From NCBI RefSeq assembly GCF_026163565.1, contig NZ_JAPDKN010000003.1, positions 62,001-126,000 on the forward strand: a DNA stretch of 64,000 bases, read 5' to 3'. Shown piece after piece: positions 1 to 7,698 of the stretch. The position numbers and the translations under genes are program-made. This DNA is from Chryseobacterium sp. YIM B08800. Lineage in GTDB: Bacteria; Bacteroidota; Bacteroidia; Flavobacteriales; Weeksellaceae. Under the pieces are notes generated by a model. The model did no database searches and was not told the origin of the DNA. It worked only from the letters and a program-made list of their open reading frames with translations. How positions within the stretch are numbered: the stretch's first letter is position 1; every line of letters begins with the position of its first letter.

Positions 1-169
1 TTATCTAGGTGAAAAAGGTGCTTTTGGGAAAAGAAAAATTGAAAAGATTAAAGCGGTTTTTGATGAATATATGAAATGTTCAGCCTTAGATTTTTCTAAA
101 TATGATACCAAAACAAAAGAAGGGTTGATGCAGATTCTTGCAGACTATTCTCTTCAATGTAAAAAATAA
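1..169 (+). CDS. C-terminal end of a truncated hypothetical protein
   Basis: An open frame enters from the left edge (first complete codon at base 2) and ends at TAA 167-169, giving the last 55 residues of a protein. The tail is lysine-rich and charged (begins YLGEKGAFGK, ends LADYSLQCKK), with no motif I recognise and no membrane segment. No start is visible, so neither family nor full length can be judged. The frame is called coding because it is open from the window edge, has a typical codon mix, and is followed about 80 bases later by a terminator-like hairpin. Confidence 0.55.
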   Translation, partial: YLGEKGAFGKRKIEKIKAVFDEYMKCSALDFSKYDTKTKEGLMQILADYSLQCKK

Positions 170-247
170 TATTTGTACTGTTTCATTTTTTACAAGGCGT
201 AGCTTGTCCCTTTTTCGAGTTTTTAAAATTGTAAAAAGTATTTGTAT

Positions 248-276
248 AAAACCTGAAATTTAATGTTTCAGGTTTT
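248..276. terminator. Bidirectional hairpin between convergent genes
   Basis: An 11-bp perfect stem (248-258 with 266-276) encloses a 7-nt loop; the arms are AAAACCTGAAA and TTTCAGGTTTT. The right arm overlaps the stop codon of the minus-strand DUF1801 gene. It lies between two convergent genes, so it probably ends both. The T-tracts are short, so strength is uncertain. Confidence 0.5.
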
Positions 277-630
277 GTTTATTTCCATTATCCTAAATTC
301 CACCATTTTTTCGATTAATTTCAACGGTAAATCTTCTTTCAGAGGAAACTGTACAGCACCTTTCGAAAACTTATATTTTCTTTCAATAAAGTCATTTTCA
401 AAATGGACAATTGCTTTGGGAAGCGGATAAAAACCAATGTGATTTTTATAAGCTGCAAAATATACCAAAGGTTTATCTTTATATTTAAAAGCAGGCATTT
501 GATAACCAATATATTCTTCTAAATCAGTATTTTGTGAATGGATTAGTTTTCTGAGAATCTCCATTTTTAGCTGAGTTTCTTCCGGAAATAAAAGAAAATA
601 TTCATCGATAGTTTTGAAGGTGTTTTTCAT
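268..630 (-). CDS. DUF1801 (YdhG-like) family protein
   Basis: A 120-residue cytosolic protein with the DUF1801/YdhG pattern: YQMPAFKY at 43-50, HIGFYPLP at 64-71 and KGAVQFPL at 90-97, which is essentially the whole domain. The fold is frataxin-like; some relatives are annotated as iron chaperones, but the biochemical role is not settled and I assign none. The ATG at 628-630 is preferred because the upstream extension to 675 would begin at a TTG inside a terminator hairpin and add an atypical, hydrophobic 15-residue leader. It is monocistronic, separated from upstream gdhA by two hairpins. Family placement is good, function unknown. Confidence 0.8.
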   Translation of the reverse strand: MKNTFKTIDEYFLLFPEETQLKMEILRKLIHSQNTDLEEYIGYQMPAFKYKDKPLVYFAAYKNHIGFYPLPKAIVHFENDFIERKYKFSKGAVQFPLKEDLPLKLIEKMVEFRIMEINKT

Positions 631-655
631 CTTTAAATTTTTATTAAAAATAAAA

Positions 656-681
656 AAAGCGTTGAATATATTCAACGCTTT
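656..681 (-). terminator. Perfect hairpin with T-run, second behind gdhA
   Basis: An 11-bp perfect stem (656-666 with 671-681) with a TATA loop; read on the minus strand it is followed by seven T residues. It lies about 55 bases downstream of the main gdhA hairpin, as a backup terminator or the end of a short separate transcript. Confidence 0.65.
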
Positions 682-735
682 CCCCTTTCACTATTACTTT
701 TTCCCATTTATAATCCCGGGACAGGTTTTATGAAA

Positions 736-762
736 AAAGGTCGGGAAAACTTCCCAACCTTT
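736..762 (-). terminator. gdhA terminator
   Basis: A stem of about 12 bp with one internal mismatch (736-747 with 751-762) and a 3-nt loop, followed on the minus strand by a run of T. It sits 7 bases past the gdhA stop codon. Confidence 0.75.
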
Positions 763-768
763 ATATTT

Positions 769-2127
769 TTATACTACACCTTGAGCAAGCATTGCTTCAG
801 CTACCTTTACGAATCCGGCGATGTTTGCGCCTTTTACGTAGTTTACATAGCCATCTTCCTCTTTACCGTAGTCTCTACAAGCTTTGTGGATTCCGATCAT
901 GATCTCTTTCAATCTTGCGTCAACTTCTTCAGAAGTCCAGTTTAGTCTGATAGAGTTTTGAGTCATTTCTAATCCTGAAGTAGCTACACCACCAGCGTTA
1001 GAAGCTTTTCCTGGAGAGAACAATACTTTGTTTTCAAGGAAATAATTAATAGCATCTAAAGTTGAAGGCATATTAGCAGCTTCAGTTACACAAACGCAAC
1101 CGTTTTCAACCAACATTTTAGCGTCTTCAAGGTGTAATTCGTTCTGAGTTGCAGAAGGAATTGCCACGTCACATTTAACTTCCCAAGGACGTTTTCCAGC
1201 GTGGAATACTGCAGAAGGATATTTTTTAGCGTAATCTTCAGCTCTGTTATTCCCTGAAGCTCTAAGCTCTAATAAATAATCTATTTTTTCTCCGTCGATA
1301 CCGTCTTTATCGTAAATATAACCATCCGGTCCTGAAAGTGTAACCACTTTACCACCCAATTCATTTACTTTTTTGATAACTCCCCAAGCTACGTTTCCGA
1401 AACCTGAAACAGTTACTGTTTTATCTTTAAAAGTTTGTCCGATAGTTTTCAGCATTTGTTCAGCGAAGTAAACAACACCGTAACCAGTCGCTTCAGGACG
1501 GATTAATGAACCACCGTAAGCAAGACCTTTTCCGGTAAGAACTCCTGTAAACTCGTTTCTTACTTTCTTGTACTGACCGAATAAATATCCGATTTCTCTT
1601 GCTCCAACACCGATGTCTCCCGCAGGAACGTCAGTTTCAGGACCAATATGTTTGCACAATTCTGTCATGAAAGCTTGGCAAAAACGCATCACTTCCATAT
1701 CAGATTTTCCTTGAGGATCGAAGTCTGAACCACCTTTTCCACCTCCCATTGGAAGAGTCGTTAAAGAGTTTTTGAAAACTTGCTCGAAAGCTAAGAATTT
1801 AAGTACAGAAAGGTTTACAGTAGGGTGGAAACGAATTCCTCCTTTGTAAGGTCCGATTGCAGAGTTCATCTGAATTCTGAAACCTCTGTTTACCTGAATT
1901 TCACCTTTGTCATCAACCCATGGAACTCTGAAAATAATAATTCTTTCCGCTTCAGCCATTCTCTCTAGGAGCTTCATTCCGGTATATTCTTTTCTTGTCA
2001 AGATAAACGGAATCACAGTTACAGCAACTTCTTTTACTGCCTGTAAAAATTCCGGTTCGTTAGGATTTTTTGCCTCAATTTTAGCAATAAACTCCTGAAT
2101 TTTCTGGTCAATATTATATTGTTCCAT
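769..2127 (-). CDS. gdhA: NADP-specific glutamate dehydrogenase
   Basis: Reductive amination of 2-oxoglutarate with ammonium to L-glutamate, in the cytosol. The 452-residue length matches the hexameric 'small' GDH family. Visible are the glutamate-site stretch GGIRFHPTVNLSVLKFL (96-112), the catalytic-lysine motif PMGGGKGGSDFDP (126-138), and the Rossmann glycine motif GFGNVA (242-247), followed by LSGPDGYI near 264-271, the form seen in NADP-type enzymes. It is monocistronic with its own consensus promoter (2155-2184) and terminator. With the type III glutamine synthetase at the far end of the window, it covers both main routes of ammonium assimilation. NADP rather than NAD preference is inferred from the motif. 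Confidence 0.95.
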   Translation of the reverse strand: MEQYNIDQKIQEFIAKIEAKNPNEPEFLQAVKEVAVTVIPFILTRKEYTGMKLLERMAEAERIIIFRVPWVDDKGEIQVNRGFRIQMNSAIGPYKGGIRFHPTVNLSVLKFLAFEQVFKNSLTTLPMGGGKGGSDFDPQGKSDMEVMRFCQAFMTELCKHIGPETDVPAGDIGVGAREIGYLFGQYKKVRNEFTGVLTGKGLAYGGSLIRPEATGYGVVYFAEQMLKTIGQTFKDKTVTVSGFGNVAWGVIKKVNELGGKVVTLSGPDGYIYDKDGIDGEKIDYLLELRASGNNRAEDYAKKYPSAVFHAGKRPWEVKCDVAIPSATQNELHLEDAKMLVENGCVCVTEAANMPSTLDAINYFLENKVLFSPGKASNAGGVATSGLEMTQNSIRLNWTSEEVDARLKEIMIGIHKACRDYGKEEDGYVNYVKGANIAGFVKVAEAMLAQGVV

Positions 2128-2154
2128 ATTAGGTAGGGTTGAATATTATGCCAA

Positions 2155-2184
2155 CAAATTTAATTTTTTTTTCAAGATTCACAA
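2155..2184 (-). promoter_or_regulatory. gdhA promoter (Bacteroidota consensus)
   Basis: On the minus strand TTG (2184-2182), a 19-nt spacer, then TAAATTTG (2162-2155). This is a complete Bacteroidota -33/-7 promoter. The predicted transcript starts about 20 nt upstream of the gdhA ATG. Confidence 0.75.
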
Positions 2185-2318
2185 TAGCATATTTGATAAT
2201 TGCTGAAAATTGAATAATAATGAATCAAAATATTATTAAATTGATAATTTTAAACCAAATTTTATTAAAAATTAAATGTTATATATGAAATAATGAAATA
2301 TTAAGAAATCGTTAATTC

Positions 2319-3428
2319 TTACATTGCTATAAATTGTCTCCCGGAAAACGATTTTACTTTTCCTAAAAGCTCTAATTCTAAAATTACAGGCAATAATTTG
2401 TGTGAAGACACCGATATTTTCTCTGCTAAATCGTCTAAAGAGATGTGTGGGTTTTTTAAAATGTTTTTATATATTAATTCTTGATTTTCAGATAATTGAA
2501 TGGTTATTTTGCTGTGTGGGAAAAGCTCTTCTATTTTTTCTTTAGGATCATTAAATCCAAGCAGATCGAGTAAGTCTTTAATGGTAGAAATTGCGGTCGC
2601 TTTATTTTGAAAAATTAAATGATTGCACCCTTGACTATATTTGTCACCGATTCTTCCCGGAAGGGCAAAAACATCTCTGTTATAAGTGTTTGCAAAAGTA
2701 GCAGTACTGATAGATCCGCCTCCGAATGCTGTTTCTACAACAATCGTAGCAGGAGAAATTCCGGCAACAATCCTGTTTCTTTGGATGAAATTTTCTCGAT
2801 CTGGCTTTCTTGACGAATTAAATTCGGTCAACAATCCACCGTTTTCTTCAATAATTTTTTCTGAAAGTTTTTTGTTTTTGGAAGGATAGAAGGTATGAAA
2901 ACCATGCGCTAAAACTCCGATGGTAGGAATTTGGTGCTTTAAAGATTGCTCATGAACTTCTTTGTCAACACCCAAAGCTAAACCGCTAATAGAAATGAAA
3001 CGATGGGATTTTGTTTCTTCAAAAAAATCTTCAATGAATTTTTTGCCGTAAGACGTTATATTTCTGGTTCCGACTAAACTTATAGTTTTTAATTTGGTTT
3101 CAAAACTTCCTTTCTGATAAAGTATTGCAGGAGCGTCATCGCATTCATTCAATAAAAACGGAAGATCATTCTGATGACGCAAATTAATTTTAATGGAATT
3201 GTTTTCGCAAAATGAAAGTTCTTTTTCGGCAAATTTAAGATGTTCAGGATTTCCAATGTCTGAAATAATTTTTGTACCAATTCCGTCGGTTTTGCTGAGT
3301 TCCTTTTTAGAAGTTTTCCAAACATTTTCTGCTGTTCCAAAACGACGGACAAGCTTGGAAAAATTAATATCACCAATAAAATTACACTCTCGGAGAGCGA
3401 TGGAATAGAGATGTTCTTCAGAATACAT
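2319..3428 (-). CDS. dprA: DNA-processing protein DprA
   Basis: DprA (Smf) binds incoming single-stranded DNA and loads RecA during natural transformation. The 369-residue protein has an N-terminal helix-hairpin-helix region (about 1-70), the central Rossmann-like DprA domain with VGTRNITSYGKKF (119-131), SGLALGVDKE (148-157), FIQRNRIVAGIS (214-225) and FGGGS (235-239), and a C-terminal winged helix (about 310-369). The ATG at 3426-3428 is preferred over a start at 3497, because the longer form would add 23 unconserved residues and overlap the rhomboid gene's end. It follows the rhomboid gene by 35 bases and is probably co-transcribed. Confidence 0.92.
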   Translation of the reverse strand: MYSEEHLYSIALRECNFIGDINFSKLVRRFGTAENVWKTSKKELSKTDGIGTKIISDIGNPEHLKFAEKELSFCENNSIKINLRHQNDLPFLLNECDDAPAILYQKGSFETKLKTISLVGTRNITSYGKKFIEDFFEETKSHRFISISGLALGVDKEVHEQSLKHQIPTIGVLAHGFHTFYPSKNKKLSEKIIEENGGLLTEFNSSRKPDRENFIQRNRIVAGISPATIVVETAFGGGSISTATFANTYNRDVFALPGRIGDKYSQGCNHLIFQNKATAISTIKDLLDLLGFNDPKEKIEELFPHSKITIQLSENQELIYKNILKNPHISLDDLAEKISVSSHKLLPVILELELLGKVKSFSGRQFIAM

Positions 3429-3463
3429 TTGTGTTATTTTATTCAAATTTAGGGAATTACAAT

Positions 3464-4231
3464 TTATTTTCGCCTTAATTCTTCCAAATAATCCCAAACA
3501 TCTTCATTTTTTTTATAAGGCAATTCCAGGAAATCATCGGGATGGTTTTCTTTGTATTCCTGCCAAAGTTTATCGTCTTTTTCGCTGTAGTAATTGGGAA
3601 ATTCCCAAATATATTTTTTTTTCTTTTCTCCGGATCCTTTAAAAATAAAAGCCATAGCACTTCCCATTAATGCGCCAGATAAATGTGCCTGCCAGGAAAT
3701 TTTACTTGGTTCGTTAAGATTATTAAAAAGCTCTTCGGGAAATATTCCCCAGATTAGACTTCCATAATATAAGACAACCAAAAGCGAGATGGTTAAAAGT
3801 TTCATATTCCATCTAAAAACACCGCTGAAAAAGAGGAAAAATGCCAAAACATAAACAACACCGCTCGCTCCAATGGTGCATGTGTAACTATATTCTCCTG
3901 TCATAATATCAATCGGAGGCAATAGCCAAAGAAGAAGACCGGTACTTATCCAGCCCATCACAAAAACTTTTGTGGCGACTTCAGAATAAAACTGATACAG
4001 TAAAAACATAAGCACAGCAATCGGAATAGAGTTTCCTATAATATGATCGATACTTCCGTGTAAAAGGGGAGAGGTTATGATTCCCAATAAACCTTCAGGC
4101 AAAAGCGGAATAATTGCCCCGAAACAGCTCGAGAAAAATCCCATTGTCTGCAAGAGGTATCCAAACCACATTGCAGCAAGCATTAATAAGGGAGCGGTAA
4201 ATGCTTTTTTGTGAATTATATTTTTAATCAT
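3464..4231 (-). CDS. Rhomboid family intramembrane serine protease
   Basis: A 255-residue multi-pass membrane protein with all rhomboid hallmarks: HGSIDHIIGN (H58, H63, N67) on the second helix, the catalytic serine in GASG (S123), and the catalytic histidine in AHLSGALMG (H183). At least six hydrophobic segments lie between residues 15 and 200; a charged cytoplasmic tail of about 55 residues follows. It should cleave membrane proteins within or next to their transmembrane helices; the substrate is unknown. It is upstream of dprA on the same strand, a pairing with no obvious functional link. Confidence 0.9.
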   Translation of the reverse strand: MIKNIIHKKAFTAPLLMLAAMWFGYLLQTMGFFSSCFGAIIPLLPEGLLGIITSPLLHGSIDHIIGNSIPIAVLMFLLYQFYSEVATKVFVMGWISTGLLLWLLPPIDIMTGEYSYTCTIGASGVVYVLAFFLFFSGVFRWNMKLLTISLLVVLYYGSLIWGIFPEELFNNLNEPSKISWQAHLSGALMGSAMAFIFKGSGEKKKKYIWEFPNYYSEKDDKLWQEYKENHPDDFLELPYKKNEDVWDYLEELRRK

Positions 4232-4401
4232 GCAGGTAAGATGTCAAATCAAAAGCCAAGTATAAATTTCGGAAATTTTGGCGATGATTTTGGATATTGT
4301 GATTGATTTAAGACAAAAAGTAATGATTTTAAAATGAAATATTTACAGATAAGATATTTGTGCATTGGGTTTTCTAAAAATGTCCTGAAAATAATTTTAC
4401 T

Positions 4402-4409
4402 TATTTTTG
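4402..4409 (+). promoter_or_regulatory. -7 box of the first DUF3078 gene
   Basis: TATTTTTG fits TAnnTTTG and sits 21 bases before the ATG at 4431. No -33 TTG is seen at the normal spacing. A TTG at 4407, which opens a longer frame, lies inside this box and so should not be translated. Confidence 0.5.
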
Positions 4410-4430
4410 TGGCGTAAAAATTTTGGATTT

Positions 4431-5363
4431 ATGAGAAAGATTTTCATGCTATTTTTTATTTATCTGAGTGTAAGTTCTTTTGCACAGGTAATTATCAGTG
4501 ATTCTGCAGCAGTTGATACTATTAAAAAACCAAGACATTGGTCTATTGTTGCCAAAAATAGTGTAATGTTTAATCAGGCAGCTTTTTCTAACTGGGTTGG
4601 TGGTGGAGCCAATAATGTGGGTTGGCTTGCAAGTGCAAATTATAATCTTACCTATGAAAAAGGCCGCCATCTTTGGGAAAATATTGTTATTTTAAACTAC
4701 GGACAAAATACTACAAAAGGAATAGGTACCAGAAAAACACAAGATGTTCTTAATTTTTCTACAAACTACGGTAGACAGTTTTCAAAAAGCTGGTATGTTT
4801 CTACGGGAGCGAGTTTGCTTTCTCAGTTTTCAGGAGGTTTTGAAGACGGAAACAATCCGGAAGCAAAAAAAATATCAAATTTTATGGCTCCGGGTTATGT
4901 GAATGCCGGTTTAGGGATAACTTACAGACCAGACGAAAATCTTACTGTAACTTTAAGACCTGCCAACGGAAGATTTACATTTGTCCTTGATAAAGAACTT
5001 CAGCTTGCCGGAAATTATGGTTTAAAGTCGGATGGCGATTTTTTCCTGATGCAGCTCGGTTTTCTTGGTTCTGCAATCTATAAAGTGAAGCTGATGGAAA
5101 ATATAGAAATGACCAATACTGCCTCAATATTCTCAAATTATCTTGATAAACCGGATCATATGGTGCTTTCGTACAATATGCTTTTAAATATGAAAATCAA
5201 TAGGTTTATCTCTTCCATCGTTACGGTAGACGTAATGTATGATCATAATCAGATACAAAAAACGCAGCTGAAACAAACATTGGGGATCGGGTTTGCGTAT
5301 AATATTGATAATGGGGTAAAACGTTCGGCCAGAAAAGATAATCAATGGTGGTTAAAGAAATAA
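4431..5363 (+). CDS. DUF3078 family envelope protein (copy 1)
   Basis: A 310-residue protein with a Sec signal peptide (MRKIFMLFFIYLSVSSFAQ) and the DUF3078 signature: AFSNWVGGGANNVGWLA near residue 45, then alternating aromatic and polar residues typical of outer-membrane beta strands. The family is common in Bacteroidota with no established function; outer-membrane location is inferred. The ATG at 4431 is chosen because the signal peptide begins there and an upstream TTG lies in the promoter. It is followed by its own terminator and by a close paralogue at 5571 that shares most of its sequence, including a near-identical end (KTQLKQTLG, FAYNIDNGVKRS). Confidence 0.85.
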   Translation: MRKIFMLFFIYLSVSSFAQVIISDSAAVDTIKKPRHWSIVAKNSVMFNQAAFSNWVGGGANNVGWLASANYNLTYEKGRHLWENIVILNYGQNTTKGIGTRKTQDVLNFSTNYGRQFSKSWYVSTGASLLSQFSGGFEDGNNPEAKKISNFMAPGYVNAGLGITYRPDENLTVTLRPANGRFTFVLDKELQLAGNYGLKSDGDFFLMQLGFLGSAIYKVKLMENIEMTNTASIFSNYLDKPDHMVLSYNMLLNMKINRFISSIVTVDVMYDHNQIQKTQLKQTLGIGFAYNIDNGVKRSARKDNQWWLKK

Positions 5364-5382
5364 TTTAACAATAAATATCAGG

Positions 5383-5412
5383 AAAGTAATTCAGATTTGA
5401 GTTACTTTTTTT
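5383..5412 (+). terminator. Terminator of DUF3078 copy 1
   Basis: Arms AAAGTAA (5383-5389) and TTACTTT (5402-5408) pair around a 12-nt loop, with eight T in a row from 5406. The stem is short, but the T-run is strong and the position is 20 bases past the stop codon. Confidence 0.6.
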
Positions 5413-5570
5413 TATGCTTAAAATTGTGATTTTTTTAATTTTTTTAAATCTTGTTTAAGATAAGTTATATTTTTAATACCTTAGATAAACATAAATGATA
5501 CTGATTTGTATGAAATAGTATGTATTTTTTTATTTAAATGAAAATAAACCATTTTTAAAATAAATTAATC

Positions 5571-6494
5571 ATGAGAAAAATTTTATTTCCAATTTCCATA
5601 TTTCTGGGAATATATGCTTCTGCTCAGGAAGCGAACACAGATTCGCCTGCGACAGATACTTTAAAAGCGTGGTCTATTCAGGCTCAAAACACATTAATGC
5701 TCAATCAGGCTGCCTTTTCAAATTGGGTAGGTGGCGGTGCCAACAATGTAGGATGGCTTGCCGGAGTAAATTATAATCTTACTTACGAAAAAGGCAAATA
5801 TCTTTGGGAAAACATTATTGTTTTGGGATATGGACAAAATAATACTAAAGGAGTCGGAACGCGAAAAACTCAGGATGTGATCAATCTATCAACCAATTTT
5901 GGAAAAGAGTTTGCGAAAAACTGGTATCTTTCTGCAGGTGCGAGTTTACAATCTCAGTTTGCAGCAGGTTATGAAGACGGAAATAATCCTGAAGCTGCAA
6001 AAATTTCAAATTTTATGGCTCCTGGTTTTGTAAATATTGGTGTTGGAGTTACTTACAGACCTAATGATAATTTCACAATGACTTTAAGACCAGCCAACGC
6101 AAGAATGACTTTCGTTCTCGATGAAGAACTACAAAAAGCCGGAACTTATGGGTTGAAAAACGATGGTGATTCTATGCTGTTCCAGTTTGGTTTCTTGGGA
6201 ACGGCTATTTATAAAATGCAATTAATGGAAAATATTAGTTTGATTAATACTGGATCGGTATTTTCAAATTATATCGATCATCCAGAGAGATTGGTGCTGT
6301 CTTACGGTGCTGTTTTAAATATGAAAATCAACAGATTTATTTCAACCAATATTACCGTTGATGTTTTGTATGATCACAATCAAATCCAGAAAACTCAGCT
6401 GAAACAAACTTTGGGAGTTGGTTTTGCCTATAATATTGATAACGGCGTGAAAAGATCTGAAAGAAAAGATAACCAATCTTGGCTGAAGAAATAA
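5571..6494 (+). CDS. DUF3078 family envelope protein (copy 2)
   Basis: A 307-residue tandem paralogue of the gene at 4431, with a signal peptide (MRKILFPISIFLGIYASAQ) and the same AFSNWVGGGANNVGWLA block. The two are similar end to end by eye; differences concentrate in the signal peptide and the segment just after it. A 207-base spacer with a terminator separates them, so each is probably transcribed alone. The likely origin is gene duplication followed by divergence in regulation. Function is unknown; beta-strand pattern and export suggest an outer-membrane or periplasmic site. Confidence 0.85.
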   Translation: MRKILFPISIFLGIYASAQEANTDSPATDTLKAWSIQAQNTLMLNQAAFSNWVGGGANNVGWLAGVNYNLTYEKGKYLWENIIVLGYGQNNTKGVGTRKTQDVINLSTNFGKEFAKNWYLSAGASLQSQFAAGYEDGNNPEAAKISNFMAPGFVNIGVGVTYRPNDNFTMTLRPANARMTFVLDEELQKAGTYGLKNDGDSMLFQFGFLGTAIYKMQLMENISLINTGSVFSNYIDHPERLVLSYGAVLNMKINRFISTNITVDVLYDHNQIQKTQLKQTLGVGFAYNIDNGVKRSERKDNQSWLKK

Positions 6495-6510
6495 TCTCAA
6501 CTTTATCAAA

Positions 6511-6538
6511 AAAAAACACTTCCTCGGAAGTGTTTTTT
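6511..6538. terminator. Bidirectional terminator
   Basis: A 13-bp perfect stem (6511-6523 with 6526-6538) with a two-base centre, having A-runs on the left and T-runs on the right. It lies between the convergent DUF3078 gene and the minus-strand lipoprotein gene and should stop both. Confidence 0.85.
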
Positions 6539-6542
6539 TTGC

Positions 6543-7571
6543 TTAGTCTTTAACGAAGATATCAAACATATCACCAACATCAATAGTGTAGGTCATTCTT
6601 TTTAGCTCAACATTATTTTTGAATATTGCGGTGTATGATGGGTTTGCAGTTGCATATCCTTTGATGATGTAACTGTCGGTTCCGGCTTTATTTAATTCAA
6701 AATCCATAATATTATAATAATAGCCACCGTCATATGAAGCATGAATTTTAGTATTGTTTTTCCATACATCGCTTAATCCCTGAACATATGAGTTTCCGTT
6801 GTTAAAAAACATCTTAAAAGGATTTGATATTCCCTGAATGAAGCTTGAGTTATTTAGTAAATCAATCGTATTTATGGTACAGGCTACGTCATTTCTATAC
6901 ATTAACTTCAGATTATTATCGTCTCCGTAAACACCGGATAGATAATAACCAGGCTTGTTTAAAGAAGTATATTGACCGTTTTTAAAATACCCGTTATCTA
7001 ATATATTCCAGGTATATTGTTGTGTCATGCTTACTGCTACATACACATCATTATTGCGAACCGTAATATTTCTGGGCATGATTTTTTGTGGACTGTCAAG
7101 TTTTATTAACGATGTTTTAATTCCGTTTTTCCAGTAGCAGACTTCATATTTATTGGCAGTTGGCTCATCCGGATTATGTATCATTCCTAAAAGATAAAAA
7201 TCGTTGTTGTATAAATGAGCACCCTGAAAATATACTTTATTTGAAGCGGGAAGATTATAATAATCACTAAGCTTCTTTTTAATATTATCCTGCCAAATGT
7301 AAGCCGCTCCGTCTCCCGAACTGCTTCCAATCACATAACTATGATGATCACTTACAAAGATTTTAGTAGCTAACATATTATTGCCATCATTTAAAATAAC
7401 TTTTTCGTTATCTTTCCAGTAGCATGCCTGTTTGTTTTCAGATCCTGCTACATATACTCCCTTCATTGCAGATCCGGGCTGAAGCTCTTCTTTAGGTTGG
7501 TTTTCTGTTAGCTCATCGTTTCCACTGCAAGAAAAAAGGAAAAGGATGGAAGAAAAAAGTAAAATTCTCAT
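6543..7571 (-). CDS. Hypothetical lipoprotein with propeller-like repeats
   Basis: A 342-residue lipoprotein: signal peptide ending in the lipobox LFSC (Cys15), then an acidic linker. From about residue 37 the chain carries roughly six degenerate repeats of 45-55 residues around (C/Y)YWK(D/N)(N/G), for example ACYWKDNEKVIL, AAYIWQDNIKKKL, VCYWKNGIKTSL, NGYFKNGQYTSL, DVWKNNTKI and AIFKNNVELKRM. This spacing fits a beta-propeller, but the fold is inferred from the repeats alone and I do not recognise a named family. It is monocistronic, ending in a terminator shared with the DUF3078 gene. Surface exposure is likely, because acidic residues follow the cysteine. Confidence 0.7.
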   Translation of the reverse strand: MRILLFSSILFLFSCSGNDELTENQPKEELQPGSAMKGVYVAGSENKQACYWKDNEKVILNDGNNMLATKIFVSDHHSYVIGSSSGDGAAYIWQDNIKKKLSDYYNLPASNKVYFQGAHLYNNDFYLLGMIHNPDEPTANKYEVCYWKNGIKTSLIKLDSPQKIMPRNITVRNNDVYVAVSMTQQYTWNILDNGYFKNGQYTSLNKPGYYLSGVYGDDNNLKLMYRNDVACTINTIDLLNNSSFIQGISNPFKMFFNNGNSYVQGLSDVWKNNTKIHASYDGGYYYNIMDFELNKAGTDSYIIKGYATANPSYTAIFKNNVELKRMTYTIDVGDMFDIFVKD

Positions 7572-7643
7572 GATTATTTTTTCTTACAAGATGCAAAAAA
7601 TCGAAAAGGTTGCAGCTACAATAAAATAATTTTAAAAAAAATA

Positions 7644-7680
7644 AAAAAGGGAGCACTTCAAATCGAAGTGCTCCCTTTTT
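7644..7680 (-). terminator. Terminator of the suf operon
   Basis: A 16-bp perfect stem (7644-7659 with 7665-7680) with a 5-nt loop and A/T runs on both sides, 18 bases beyond the sufD stop codon. It marks the end of the sufA-to-sufD transcription unit. Confidence 0.85.
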
Positions 7681-7698
7681 ATATATGCTTTTTGTGTA

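Noticed and set aside
672..707. The 11-codon frame MGKSNSERGKR as a gene
   Set aside because: Too short to support; its stop lies in a terminator hairpin and no ribosome site or relative is known to me.
730..945. A 71-codon frame opposite the gdhA 3' end
   Set aside because: Antisense to gdhA, which has all catalytic motifs; no promoter or family match.
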